Origin: Chryseobacterium senegalense
GTDB taxonomy: Bacteria; Bacteroidota; Bacteroidia; Flavobacteriales; Weeksellaceae
Direction of reading: 5' to 3'
Length of the DNA: 64,000 nt
NCBI GenBank assembly: GCA_001403755.1
Contig: CYUH01000015.1
Span: forward strand, 1,218,589 to 1,282,588
Shown here: one piece after another, positions 1 through 9,863 of the stretch
Position numbering within the stretch: position 1 is the stretch's first letter
Layout of the letters: every line of letters begins with the position of its first letter
Translations under genes and position numbers: made by a program
Notes under the pieces: generated by a model
What the model was told of the DNA's origin: nothing
Database searches by the model: none
What the model saw: the letters and a program-made list of their open reading frames with translations, nothing else

Positions 1-2190
1 ATCTAAACGCAGTCCAACGCCCGCTCCTACCGCCATTTCGCTTAGCCAATCTTTAGAAAATTTCGCTCCTGGGCGCGTTGCATCTTCGTTGACCAGCCAT
101 ACATTTCCTGCATCGGCAAAAACACCTATATTCAAGAATTTATAAATATTGGCGCGATATTCCAGATTGGTTTCCAACTTAATATCGCCGGCTTGATCGA
201 AAAACAATTGGCCGGTTTGCGTCCGCGGATCATAACTACCAGGACCTAAAGTTCTCGCTCGAAATGCTCGAATACTGTTGCTACCTCCGGAAAAGAATTG
301 TCGGGAAAACGGAACCGTGAGCGAATTTCCGTATGGATACGCAATTCCAGCAATTACTCGCGCGGCAACACTTTGTTTAGTGGAAAGTTGATGGTAAAAT
401 CTAAAATCGTTTTCCATTTTAGCATATTGGCTGAATGGTACACCGAAAATCTGCTTTTCCTTGCCTGCCTTAGCATTAGCTCCGGAGATTAAGCCTGTGA
501 GATTTCCCGCCAAATCAACGTAACCGCGATAGTACATCGTGTTGGTTTTAGGCAACATCGTATTGGTATAGGTGTAAGAATAAGTAGGTCCGTAAATTAA
601 TTGCTTCTGAATTGCCTGCTGCAAATAAGGTTTGTCCTGAATATAATTTTGGTAAACTTCGGTCACATTTTCAGGTGCTACCAACGTAACATCGAGCAAT
701 TTCAATTCATGTTCCTTTCGGATATTTTCTTTCCACATATATCCAAACGATGCATTGAAATTGTGCAAAGTGTACCATTTGCTGCGGCTGACATATTCAT
801 AACCGATTTCGGCATTGGTACGCGGAACAAATGCGCTTGAGGATTGAAATTTAAAAGGCGCTAACAATCTTGGAACCGACAATTGAACATTCGCGCCCGC
901 CCGATAGATATTGCCTTCTCCTCGTTCGTAGGCAGAAGATCTCCCACCCATCTGCATATCAAAAGAACCGAAAACAGATGCCTTCAATTGTTCCGCACCT
1001 CGGAAAATATTTCGATGGGTCCAATTGAGATTGAGTTCTGAACCTGCATAATTTGCCGAATTGGTTTTCCCCAAAGCTTCCACTCTTAAAGACTGAAATT
1101 CCTTAGGAGTAAGCAGGTAATAGGCATCAAATTTATTTTTTAAACTATCAGAAATTACAAATTCATTTTTTACGAATTTGAAAACTCCAAGACTGATCAA
1201 TCGGTTCAAAGTCAAATTATGATCCGCACGATTGTAAATGTCGCCTTTTTTAAAATATAGCGCCCTTTCAAACATGACCGGACGAAATTTTTTCTTGGGA
1301 TCGACATAATAAAAATCCTTGTAAGCTTCTATGGAATCTATATTTACAGGGATTTTATATACATTTTCTTTCACATCGCGTAGGTTGTAATCGGCATAGA
1401 CAATCACATTATTAATGCTGAATTGTTTCTTGGCCAGTTCCGGCGTTTCTTCTTTCAATTTTACAGCAAGTTCGACCTCCGGCTTGTTGGTAACGGTGCT
1501 GTCGGCTTGAACAATGATATTATCCGGATGAAAGTAATAAAAACCATTTTCCTTCATCCGATTATCAATTCTTTCACGTTCAGCTTTGATGACATCGAGG
1601 TCGAAAGGTTTCCCTTTTTTCAGTAATGTTTGATCTTTTACCAATTGAATTTCACGGTTAATTTTGGTGCTATCTTCCGGAAATTTCACATCGCTGATAA
1701 GATATCTTGCGCCGGTTTTCACATCATAAACTACTTTTGCAGTTTTCCCATTGATAATAGTATCATACTGTGCTTTCGCATTGAAATACCCTTTATTTTC
1801 AGAATAATTCTCAATGATATCTTTGTTAAATTCGCGGTCTACATCGCCCAAAAGAACAGGTTTCTGTCCCACTTTATTTTTCAGCCAGTTGGTAATTCCT
1901 TTGTCTTTTTTGGGTTCCGGAGTAATATTGTAAATCCAAACACGTGGACGCAAACCCAAAATCGAAGAATTGGGTTTGGGGGTAAGATTATCCTCCAAAC
2001 CGTCTTTTAATGAAGATTTTTCTTTCTTGGAAATCGTGTCATTAATGATATTAATTTTCGCCCCAGTGTAAAGTTTTTCGTTGGGTTGTAATCTTTCGGT
2101 TCCACATGAAAAAAGAAGTGCTGCGACAGAAAAACCTGTAGCTATCTTGATTTTTTTAAACTGAATTGTATTTCCCATAAATTTCATCAT
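1..2190 (-). CDS. tamL: TamL-type outer-membrane assembly lipoprotein (BamA/TamA family), C-terminus beyond window
   Basis: The reading frame starts with two adjacent ATGs and stays open to the window edge (730 codons seen), so the last barrel strands are missing. After a short hydrophobic stretch comes a lipobox with LLFSC, then GTERLQPNEKLY, typical of the lipidated BamA homologue that Bacteroidota use in place of TamA. POTRA-like segments follow (for example residues near ENYSENKGYFNAKAQY). The second half reads as a 16-strand barrel and contains a GGSNSIRAFRARTLGPG motif like the conserved RGF region of Omp85 proteins. The start lies 3 bases after the tamB stop codon, so the two genes form one operon. 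It is expected to insert or assist outer-membrane and surface proteins together with TamB. The family call is strong; the precise cargo is unknown. Confidence 0.88.
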   Translation of the reverse strand, partial: MMKFMGNTIQFKKIKIATGFSVAALLFSCGTERLQPNEKLYTGAKINIINDTISKKEKSSLKDGLEDNLTPKPNSSILGLRPRVWIYNITPEPKKDKGITNWLKNKVGQKPVLLGDVDREFNKDIIENYSENKGYFNAKAQYDTIINGKTAKVVYDVKTGARYLISDVKFPEDSTKINREIQLVKDQTLLKKGKPFDLDVIKAERERIDNRMKENGFYYFHPDNIIVQADSTVTNKPEVELAVKLKEETPELAKKQFSINNVIVYADYNLRDVKENVYKIPVNIDSIEAYKDFYYVDPKKKFRPVMFERALYFKKGDIYNRADHNLTLNRLISLGVFKFVKNEFVISDSLKNKFDAYYLLTPKEFQSLRVEALGKTNSANYAGSELNLNWTHRNIFRGAEQLKASVFGSFDMQMGGRSSAYERGEGNIYRAGANVQLSVPRLLAPFKFQSSSAFVPRTNAEIGYEYVSRSKWYTLHNFNASFGYMWKENIRKEHELKLLDVTLVAPENVTEVYQNYIQDKPYLQQAIQKQLIYGPTYSYTYTNTMLPKTNTMYYRGYVDLAGNLTGLISGANAKAGKEKQIFGVPFSQYAKMENDFRFYHQLSTKQSVAARVIAGIAYPYGNSLTVPFSRQFFSGGSNSIRAFRARTLGPGSYDPRTQTGQLFFDQAGDIKLETNLEYRANIYKFLNIGVFADAGNVWLVNEDATRPGAKFSKDWLSEMAVGAGVGLRLD

Positions 2191-2193
2191 CAA

Positions 2194-5100
2194 TTATTTG
2201 AATTCAACAGCGCTATTTTTCTGCAATGCTTTTTTGGTTCGTCGGATCTCACGGTTTTGTTTCGCTCTTTGGAAAATATCTTTGAAATCAGTATAATCTA
2301 AAGTGATCACAAACCCAACTCCAGTTTCGATAATTTGGCCTTGCAAAGCAACTTGATACTGATTTTTCCGATATGCACGAAGGGTATATCTGCCATCTTT
2401 CGATAAAGCGTAATCTGCAGTAATATTACCCGCAATATTGGTCATTTCTTCGTTTTGTCGCGCTTCTCCTTCGATGCCGAAATTGCTTCCAACGGTGATC
2501 TTTAAGCGATCATTTAATAGTTTCTTACTTAAATTAACATTCAAATCGGTTCTTGTATTTTTATTTCCGGAAGAATATTCTTCATAACTGTCAAAATCGA
2601 AAGTCAAATCTACACCAGCGATTAAATCCTGTGCAATATTATTGAGTTGCTGGGACAAGATTTGGCTCACACTCTGTCTCGCCATCGTACCGGCAGAAAT
2701 TCCGCTTTGACTTTGGAACGGGTTATCGCCAATGAAACGATTCAAAATCAAGAGTGCAAAAACCTGTTTGTTGAGTTCCGATTCATCGCGACGGAGCTGG
2801 CTGAGCTTAGTTTCAACATTATCAATAACTTCCTGATTAACCGCATTGTTATTTTCGTCCGTTTTAATATCAAAAGAAATCACCGGTTTCAGTAATTCTC
2901 CTTTTAAAACCAATAAAGTATTGAAAGGAATTCTCTGCTTATAGTAATTCAGCTGATCTTCGGAAAGTTGCTGCTGTACCAAATCAATTGGGGCTGCATT
3001 CGTTTTGTAAATCGCAGTAAGATCCAGGTTTGCGGTGGTTGGTTCGCCGGTCCACGTGATGGTACTACCCTTTTGGATCTCGAATTTTCTTTTAATCATG
3101 TTAAAAGACATTTCATACGCTCCACTTTCTACCTGATAAACGCCTACCAACGTTGTCTTACCCGATGGATCCACACCTCCCGTCAATTCAGCTTCACCTT
3201 GAAGTTTTACGAAATCTCCGCTGGCTTTATCGATTAATAATGAAATTTTAGCTTCTTTGGTTAAAGAAATATTCACATTCACGTCCATTCCTTTGATGCC
3301 GGTTTTCGCATCGATACTGTCGGCTTTTATGGTTTCATTGAGAACAATTTGGTCCTGATCGATAAATTCCACAATACCTTCTCGATCTTTTAACGTAGGC
3401 GATGTTTGAGGAATCACAAAGGTAAAATCGGTTTTGTCGGTCACTGCTAATTTACCATCAACTTGTGGCAAATCCAGATTTCCGGTAATACCAAGGTCGG
3501 CATCAATTGCCAAAATTCCGAACATCATCTTATCGTTATCCGGTTGTGAATCTACGGCCATGAAATCTCTTGCCCTAAGTTTTAAATCAAAAGCAAAGTC
3601 CTTGTAATTTTGGGTTAAAATATCGCCATCAAAGGTCAATGCATTTCCTTGTGAATCCTTCACTTTAAATTCATCAAACACAATTCCTCGCGATGCAAAT
3701 CTTATTTCATCATCAAGATGTCTGAAATTGCTTCCTGTTTTCACAATTTCTAAACCAACATCATTAAATTTCAACTTCCCTAATATTTTCGGACTATCGG
3801 TTTTCCCCGTGATATCGAAATTTCCGGAGAGGTAACCTTCAGTATTTTCAATGGCATTTAGCGTAAAACCTTGAACCGATTTCATTTGAAGTCGATTAAT
3901 TTCGGCTTCTAAATCAAGCAATTGCGATTCTATATTATAATCTCCCGTAATTTTCATATCGTTTTCAAAACCAGTAAGTGCAACATCGGCATATAAAAGT
4001 TTTGAAGTTTTAGTATTCACTTTTGCGGCGATATTTCCGACTTGATTTCCATACATTACCAAATCTGTAACATTTACATCCGAAGTGAAATTGAGGTTTT
4101 TATAATCCTTTAACCTCACATTTCCATTGATTGTACCTTTTGCCAAAAGAGAATCCTTTTTCAGCATTTCGGTAATGGTTTCTATTTTAAAATTTTTCAA
4201 ATCCACATTCAACGGGCTATTTGCGTTTTCATTTTCAGAATTTATGGCAAGACTGCTTTCCCCGTTGCTGAGGACAAAATTGCGAGCGAAAATTCCATTA
4301 TTCCCAAAACGTAGAACATTATCTGGCGCGACATTCCAGTTACTATAATTTAATTTTAAACCATCCGGATTCAAAGAAATTTGTGTTGCATTTTTCAGCG
4401 ATTGCGCATTTCCGGCAATTAAAAATTGTTCAACATTTTTGTCGTCTTTTGTAGAAACGCGGTATTCAATGACATTGTTTGCAACGTTTCCGGTTGCGGC
4501 AAATTGATTCAGAGCCAATTTTTCACTTGAAATTTTCTGAGCTTCAAGTTGATATTGCAATGCATCATTTTCATTATAAATTCTAAACGAAGCATTTTCA
4601 ATTAAATTTTCGCCATATTTTAAATTCGGAATTTGCGCATTAACAGTGATGTTTTGGGAATCTGCGCTGTAATTTCCGTTCATGGTAATCGTTTCAAAAC
4701 TTTTGAGTTCCGGAACGAATTTTCGGATCAAATTGTCATCTTTCAAAGTAGCTGTAAAATCAAAATATTGATGCGGATCGATTCGCTGTTTTTTCTTGCC
4801 CAAATCATAGTAATTGCTCACTGTATTTTGCAACGCTCCGAAAATTTGCGACAGTTTGTATTTTCCGGTCATCGTAAAATCCGCAACCTGAGAATTGAAA
4901 TACAAAGCGTTTGAATTCGCCGTAGTTTCAGCTTTCAGACGCATTTCCTGAATTGGGAAAACTTCTTTGGTATCTGAAATTGCAAACTGATCCAAATTCA
5001 AATAACCATTCAAGAAATCAGGATTCAAATTGCTGAATTCGCCATCAATGTTTCCTGCCAAAATCAGCGGGTCTTGATAAAAACCTAATTTATAAAGATC

Positions 5101-7191
5101 GAGTTTGGTGATCGTTCCGCCCAATTTTACGCTAGAATTTTTATCAGACAATTTTCCGGAGGCCAATAAATTGAGATTTGCATTGGGATCAAGAGAACGT
5201 AGATGAATATTATATCTACCAGAATTCAATTTCCCGGAAACATCAACATTTTGATAGCGATAATTTTGATAATCAAATGCGGCCAAATTTCCTTTAAAAT
5301 CCAAGTTTCCATTTTTAAAATCAAAGCTTTGTCCCTTTGCAATGATATTTCCCCGAACAATGCCTAGGTCTGTATTTTGGATAATTTTTCCGATCTGCAA
5401 ATTCATTAAATTCGCATTGACAACATACGTTTCAGCATTTTTTTTACGCATATCAACCACTGCATTCAGCGCTACATTTCCCAAAGTTGACACCATTTTC
5501 AGTTTCGTATCGACCAGTTTTGTTGTACCGCGGGCAACTCCCGAGATCGCAAAATAAGAAGGCAGAGAAATATTGGAAGGAAGGGTATTTTTCGGCAAAA
5601 TCTTAAGAATAGTTTTTGCGGAGGAGCCGAAATTTCGGATTTTCAAGTCATAGAATAATTTCCCAGGATCGGTGGCATTTCTCACCACGCCGGAGAGCGC
5701 CAACTTCAAATCGCCCAATCCGGAAGCTTGTAAATTTGCAATTTGCATCTCATTCATCGTTCCTTTTATCCTTGCTTCCAAATTGATGATGCCGTTCGGA
5801 TAAGTATTGAAAGGTGGTGTATTTCTTAGATCCGGAGCGAAATTTAGCAAATCTGCCAAGCCAATTTTTGAATTGTAAATATTTGCTGAAACACTTACTG
5901 CACCAGGATTTGCGGAGAGTTGTTCTATGGAATTATAATTCAATACGATTTCGTCACGCAATACGGTTCTTGAAGTTTCTAAATAAAGGTTTTTCAGGTA
6001 AGCTTGCTTTTCGCCATACACAAAATCGGTATTGAATTTTCGTATTTCTAAGTTGTTCTTCTCCTTAATTTCAGCTTTTTCTACTGTTCCTGCAAACGTT
6101 CCATTCTGCATTTTAAAATCTCTCAAATCGAAATTCAGTTGAGAAAAATCGAGATGGTTGAAATCCATTCCCCGCGATTTTTTTGGCATCGCGGTATTAT
6201 TGTATGAAACCTTTACATCATCTAAAATAGCTCTGCTTAGAAGCAGCTCTAGCGATTTTTCGGCAGCTGATGGAAGATCAGAGTTTGTCGCTACTTTTTG
6301 TGGTGCCGAGAACATTTTCGCATCAATATTCGCACCTTTCAAAAGAAATTGATCGATCTCATAACTCTGGTTTTCAATATCGAGTTTATTAATTTTTGTA
6401 TTCAGTTCATTAAAAAGAATTTTAGCATACGTTTTTGAATTATCGTCGCCGTAATCCACATTAAAATTGGTGAATTTTATTCCATTTAATGCTAATTTCA
6501 TTGGTTTTTTTGCTCGAAGCGAATCCGCCTTTTCATCAACAGTTTCGGCAACTTCTTCCAATAAATCTTGCTTCAATCTTAGCTTCAATCCATCCAAAAC
6601 AATATTTCCCACGGCAAACGAATTGCGATCAAGATCGAAGGTTTTCACCCGAGTATCGAAATATTTAAATTTAAGACTAATATCATTCCTGGCTTGGTTA
6701 TCTATAAATGAAACATTGATATTCTGCAACTTAATTTTATCTAAAGAAATGACGAATGGCTTGCTCTCGCTTTCCTGAGAATCTTTTCGGGCAAAAGCAT
6801 CGATAAAATAATCGAAATTAAAAGAACCATCTTTGTTTCTTACAACATTAGCTTTCACCCCGTCCAAATCGATAGAAGTAAGATCGACGGTGTTTTTTAA
6901 AAGCTTGGGAATGTTTAAACCGACATCAAATTTTTTGGCATACAGCAGTGTATCCACGGTTTGGCCTTGCAGATACAGATTTTCCATCACCAAACTATTC
7001 GGAAATGTAACATAGAACCGGTCGAGAGAAACTTTGGTTTTGACCTTCTTCTCTAAATATATTACCAACCGATCTTTTAAAAAATTTTGAATTACGGGTA
7101 ATTGTAAACTCAGAACACCTGCGCATAAAATTGCTACAAATATTCCGAAACCGATGAGTATTTTTTTGAAGTATTTTTTTGTGTTTGCCAA
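2194..7191 (-). CDS. tamB: TamB-like translocation/assembly module protein (DUF490 C-terminus)
   Basis: This 1665-residue protein has one N-terminal membrane anchor (about residues 10-32, hydrophobic after KKYFKKILIG). AsmA-like sequence follows, then very long repetitive beta-rich sequence, and the C-terminal 300 residues resemble the TamB/DUF490 domain. This architecture spans the periplasm and partners an Omp85 protein, here the immediately downstream tamL. No ATG lies near the membrane anchor: the frame begins at TTG, just after an AAAGG-like sequence, and an in-frame stop lies a short way upstream, so a TTG start is the only reasonable choice. The C-terminus carries a basic stretch (REIRRTKKALQKN). 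Known TamB proteins act as bridge-like conduits for lipids or help outer-membrane protein assembly; which applies here is not visible. Confidence 0.9.
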   Translation of the reverse strand: MANTKKYFKKILIGFGIFVAILCAGVLSLQLPVIQNFLKDRLVIYLEKKVKTKVSLDRFYVTFPNSLVMENLYLQGQTVDTLLYAKKFDVGLNIPKLLKNTVDLTSIDLDGVKANVVRNKDGSFNFDYFIDAFARKDSQESESKPFVISLDKIKLQNINVSFIDNQARNDISLKFKYFDTRVKTFDLDRNSFAVGNIVLDGLKLRLKQDLLEEVAETVDEKADSLRAKKPMKLALNGIKFTNFNVDYGDDNSKTYAKILFNELNTKINKLDIENQSYEIDQFLLKGANIDAKMFSAPQKVATNSDLPSAAEKSLELLLSRAILDDVKVSYNNTAMPKKSRGMDFNHLDFSQLNFDLRDFKMQNGTFAGTVEKAEIKEKNNLEIRKFNTDFVYGEKQAYLKNLYLETSRTVLRDEIVLNYNSIEQLSANPGAVSVSANIYNSKIGLADLLNFAPDLRNTPPFNTYPNGIINLEARIKGTMNEMQIANLQASGLGDLKLALSGVVRNATDPGKLFYDLKIRNFGSSAKTILKILPKNTLPSNISLPSYFAISGVARGTTKLVDTKLKMVSTLGNVALNAVVDMRKKNAETYVVNANLMNLQIGKIIQNTDLGIVRGNIIAKGQSFDFKNGNLDFKGNLAAFDYQNYRYQNVDVSGKLNSGRYNIHLRSLDPNANLNLLASGKLSDKNSSVKLGGTITKLDLYKLGFYQDPLILAGNIDGEFSNLNPDFLNGYLNLDQFAISDTKEVFPIQEMRLKAETTANSNALYFNSQVADFTMTGKYKLSQIFGALQNTVSNYYDLGKKKQRIDPHQYFDFTATLKDDNLIRKFVPELKSFETITMNGNYSADSQNITVNAQIPNLKYGENLIENASFRIYNENDALQYQLEAQKISSEKLALNQFAATGNVANNVIEYRVSTKDDKNVEQFLIAGNAQSLKNATQISLNPDGLKLNYSNWNVAPDNVLRFGNNGIFARNFVLSNGESSLAINSENENANSPLNVDLKNFKIETITEMLKKDSLLAKGTINGNVRLKDYKNLNFTSDVNVTDLVMYGNQVGNIAAKVNTKTSKLLYADVALTGFENDMKITGDYNIESQLLDLEAEINRLQMKSVQGFTLNAIENTEGYLSGNFDITGKTDSPKILGKLKFNDVGLEIVKTGSNFRHLDDEIRFASRGIVFDEFKVKDSQGNALTFDGDILTQNYKDFAFDLKLRARDFMAVDSQPDNDKMMFGILAIDADLGITGNLDLPQVDGKLAVTDKTDFTFVIPQTSPTLKDREGIVEFIDQDQIVLNETIKADSIDAKTGIKGMDVNVNISLTKEAKISLLIDKASGDFVKLQGEAELTGGVDPSGKTTLVGVYQVESGAYEMSFNMIKRKFEIQKGSTITWTGEPTTANLDLTAIYKTNAAPIDLVQQQLSEDQLNYYKQRIPFNTLLVLKGELLKPVISFDIKTDENNNAVNQEVIDNVETKLSQLRRDESELNKQVFALLILNRFIGDNPFQSQSGISAGTMARQSVSQILSQQLNNIAQDLIAGVDLTFDFDSYEEYSSGNKNTRTDLNVNLSKKLLNDRLKITVGSNFGIEGEARQNEEMTNIAGNITADYALSKDGRYTLRAYRKNQYQVALQGQIIETGVGFVITLDYTDFKDIFQRAKQNREIRRTKKALQKNSAVEFK

Positions 7192-7204
7192 ACCTTTGTT
7201 TTTA

Positions 7205-7237
7205 CAAAAATATTAATCTTAAATCAAATATGGTCAA
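7205..7237 (-). promoter_or_regulatory. Flavobacterial promoter for tamB-tamL
   Basis: On the minus strand a TTG (7237-7235) is followed after 22 bases by TATTTTTG (7212-7205), matching TTG-N17-23-TAnnTTTG. It sits 13 bases upstream of the TTG start codon of tamB. The pattern match is direct; activity is inferred. Confidence 0.5.
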
Positions 7238-7390
7238 CTTTAGCTAAATTAATTGCACCATTTTTAAAATAAAGCTATTTACTAATTTTCAGCCACTTCC
7301 AATTAATTATACAAGATAGTTATGATGTAAATAAAATAAAATACCATATTGAAGATTTTACAGTTCTATTAATAATAGTATTTTTGTTTT

Positions 7391-8959
7391 ATGAAACTGC
7401 GAAATCTCAAATATCCTTTGATCATTGCATCAGCGATTTTCATTAATTCCTGTTCCACACAGCAACCAGCAAAATCTGTTCCTAAAACTAGCACTGGACC
7501 AACTAAACCTATTGCAACTAAACCAAATCCTCAAGTTTCAGATTCGGAGAAAAAAATCACGGTAAATCTGCCGGAAATTAACAGAGAATTTCGTGCAGCA
7601 TGGATTGCTACGGTTGCGAACATCAACTGGCCGACAAAAAACACCCTTACTACACAGCAACAAAAAGATGAGGCAATACAACTTCTCGATCTGCTAAAGG
7701 ATGCCAATTTCAATGCTGTTATTTTTCAAGCTAGACCTTCTTCCGATGCCTTATATAAAAGTGATTTGGAACCTTGGTCCTATTTTTTAACAGGACAAAC
7801 CGGAAAAGCTCCTTCTCCGTTTTACGATCCGCTGGAGTTTTGGATTTCCGAAGCCCATAAAAGAGGAATGGAACTTCATGTGTGGATGAATCCTTATCGG
7901 GCACATCATACCACAGGTGGAAGCGTAACATCTTCAAGTATGGCAGCAAAAATGTCCGAAAGTACCTACCGCTTGAAAAACGGAATGTATTGGATGGATC
8001 CTTCGGATGAGCGCGTTCAGAACCATGTTTCCGCGGTAGTAAAAGATTTAGTAAAAAGATATGATATCGATGCGGTGCATATCGATGATTATTTCTATCC
8101 TTATAAAGAATACCATGGTGGAAAAGACTTTCCGGATGACCGAACCTGGAATGCCTACAAGAAAGCAGGAGGAAACCTTTCTAAAGCGGATTGGAGAAGA
8201 GCAAACGTGAACAAAATTATAAAAAGACTCCACGATGAAATTCATCAGGAAAAGCCAACCGTAAAATTCGGAATCTCACCGTTCGGAATCTGGAAACCTG
8301 GTTTCCCAGCAGGCGTAACCGGTTCTTCACAATATGATGAACTTTATGCTGATGCAAAACTATGGCTCAATGAGGGCTGGTGCGATTATTACTCTCCACA
8401 ACTATATTGGAAAGAAGGCGGTGCACAAAGTTTTTCCGCATTGCTGAAATGGTGGAAAGATGAAAACATTAAAAACATCCATCTTTGGCCAGGACTGAAT
8501 ACAGTCGCTGTAAAATCAGACAACAAACCGGCGGAAATTATCGGACAAATGAGTACCATCCGCAGAATGATGCCAAAAAATACCGCCGGCGAAATACATT
8601 ACAGCATCGATGGACTGAAGAAAAATCCGGAAATGTTGAGAGAAGTAAAAAAACTTTACAAAGAAGATGCGTTGGTTCCTGTAAGCCCTTGGATCAAAGT
8701 AACAAAACCTGCAACGCCGAATATTAAGGTTGAAAAATCAGCGGAATCTTACCGAATCAGTTGGAACTCAAAAGAAAATGTTTTTCGATGGGTTCTTTTC
8801 GCTAAATATGGAGATGTCTGGAATACTCATATATTTACTTCTGATCAGTTAAGCAGAAGTTTACCAGCAAATCAATCTGGGAAAAAGCTCAATACTATTG
8901 CAATTAAAGCTATTGACCGCTTAAGTAACGAAAGCGAATATGCTGCAGAAAAACTCTAA
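7391..8959 (+). CDS. Glycosyl-hydrolase-like lipoprotein, GHL10 family (DUF187/YngK-like)
   Basis: The 522-residue product begins with a lipoprotein signal ending INSCST (predicted lipidated Cys near residue 21), followed by a Pro/Lys/Thr-rich linker. The main domain (about 65-400) has the GHL10 signatures FRAAWIATVANINWP, VIFQARPSSDALY, HVWMNPYRAHHT, VHIDDYFYPY and KFGISPFGIW, consistent with a TIM-barrel glycosidase; the paired Asp in HIDDYFYP is a candidate catalytic site. A fibronectin-III-like tail (about 425-522) follows. Family members are thought to act on cell-wall or other glycans, but the substrate is unknown. A TATTTTTG -7 element ends only 4 bases before the ATG. The stop codon overlaps that of the convergent methyltransferase gene. 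Confidence 0.85.
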   Translation: MKLRNLKYPLIIASAIFINSCSTQQPAKSVPKTSTGPTKPIATKPNPQVSDSEKKITVNLPEINREFRAAWIATVANINWPTKNTLTTQQQKDEAIQLLDLLKDANFNAVIFQARPSSDALYKSDLEPWSYFLTGQTGKAPSPFYDPLEFWISEAHKRGMELHVWMNPYRAHHTTGGSVTSSSMAAKMSESTYRLKNGMYWMDPSDERVQNHVSAVVKDLVKRYDIDAVHIDDYFYPYKEYHGGKDFPDDRTWNAYKKAGGNLSKADWRRANVNKIIKRLHDEIHQEKPTVKFGISPFGIWKPGFPAGVTGSSQYDELYADAKLWLNEGWCDYYSPQLYWKEGGAQSFSALLKWWKDENIKNIHLWPGLNTVAVKSDNKPAEIIGQMSTIRRMMPKNTAGEIHYSIDGLKKNPEMLREVKKLYKEDALVPVSPWIKVTKPATPNIKVEKSAESYRISWNSKENVFRWVLFAKYGDVWNTHIFTSDQLSRSLPANQSGKKLNTIAIKAIDRLSNESEYAAEKL

Positions 8960-9648
8960 GTATTTTTTGTAAGGATGGCCAAATATTGGTTGCTCTCGTC
9001 TTCGAAAATTATTTCTACGTTATAATCATATTCTTCCGCAATCTCCTGCATCGTAAACTGATCAATGTAGAGCCAGCCAAACCAATCGGTTAACTGCCCG
9101 TTATATTCGTAGCGGCACTTTACTTCACCGTAATAATGATGGGGAGGCATCTGAAATTCTTCGTACATATAATCGATATCGCAGGAATCGAATATGATTT
9201 GCCCATCCGGAAGAAGCAGTTCATCAGCTTTTTCGAAGAATTTCCGAAGACCATCAACCGTAGAAGAAATTCCTATTCCATTCATCAGCAAAAGCAAAGT
9301 ATCAAATTTTTGTCCAGAGAATTTAAAGAAATCTTCGCAGATTACATTTTCCACACCTCTTTCGTTCATTACCTTGCAAGCATTTTGCGAAATTTCGAGG
9401 GCAGTAACAGGAATTCCTTTTCGTTGTAATTCGATTGCATGCGAACCAGCAGCCGCTCCAATATCAAGGGTTTTCCCTCTACAGTTTTCTAGGGCAACTT
9501 GTTCCAGTTCGGGCATGGTATCCAAATTTCTAAAATAATAAGAAACCGGCATTTCTACCTTAGGACCAAATTGATCGTGAACAAAAAGTTGATATCGATG
9601 GGGAGTAAAATAGAAATCGTAAATTGCTTTTCCCGGAAGATCTTGCAT
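8956..9648 (-). CDS. Class I SAM-dependent methyltransferase
   Basis: The preferred ATG (MQDLPGKAIYDFYF, 230 residues) lies after the tRNA terminator; a longer frame would run back into the tRNA gene and is rejected. The Rossmann motif I is GKTLDIGAAAGSHAIEL, followed by the acidic residue of ALEIS, a motif near NVICEDFF, and LLLLMNGIGIS. This is the standard class I methyltransferase layout. The substrate is not recognisable; the N-terminal region (FTPHRYQLFVHDQFGPKVEMP) has no family I can name. It is convergent with the GHL10 gene, with overlapping stop codons. Confidence 0.8.
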   Translation of the reverse strand: MQDLPGKAIYDFYFTPHRYQLFVHDQFGPKVEMPVSYYFRNLDTMPELEQVALENCRGKTLDIGAAAGSHAIELQRKGIPVTALEISQNACKVMNERGVENVICEDFFKFSGQKFDTLLLLMNGIGISSTVDGLRKFFEKADELLLPDGQIIFDSCDIDYMYEEFQMPPHHYYGEVKCRYEYNGQLTDWFGWLYIDQFTMQEIAEEYDYNVEIIFEDESNQYLAILTKNT

Positions 9649-9665
9649 ACCTTTGAAATAAATGT

Positions 9666-9695
9666 AAAAAAAAAGACTGCTCAAAAGAACAGTCT
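9666..9695 (-). terminator. Rho-independent terminator of the initiator tRNA gene
   Basis: On the minus strand AGACTG and CAGTCT arms enclose a 10-base loop and are followed by a run of eight T. It lies 8 bases downstream of the tRNA and before the methyltransferase start, so it ends tRNA transcription. Confidence 0.8.
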
Positions 9696-9702
9696 TGCTT
9701 AG

Positions 9703-9775
<73 letters not shown>

Positions 9776-9786
9776 TTATTGTGGTG

Positions 9787-9817
9787 CAAATATACAACTT
9801 TTTTATAATGTTCCAAA
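9787..9817 (-). promoter_or_regulatory. Promoter of the initiator tRNA
   Basis: On the minus strand TTTG (9817-9814) and TATATTTG (9794-9787) are separated by exactly 19 bases, a complete match to the flavobacterial primary-sigma consensus. The -7 element ends 11 bases before the tRNA 5' end. Confidence 0.75.
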
Positions 9818-9863
9818 TTTTTAGCCAAAAAAAATTATAAATCAATTTTTCTTAAATTTGTAT

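Noticed and set aside
4633..4914. Plus-strand open frame inside tamB
   Set aside because: It is antisense to strongly conserved tamB codons, lacks a start context and family features, and mirrors the tamB codon bias.
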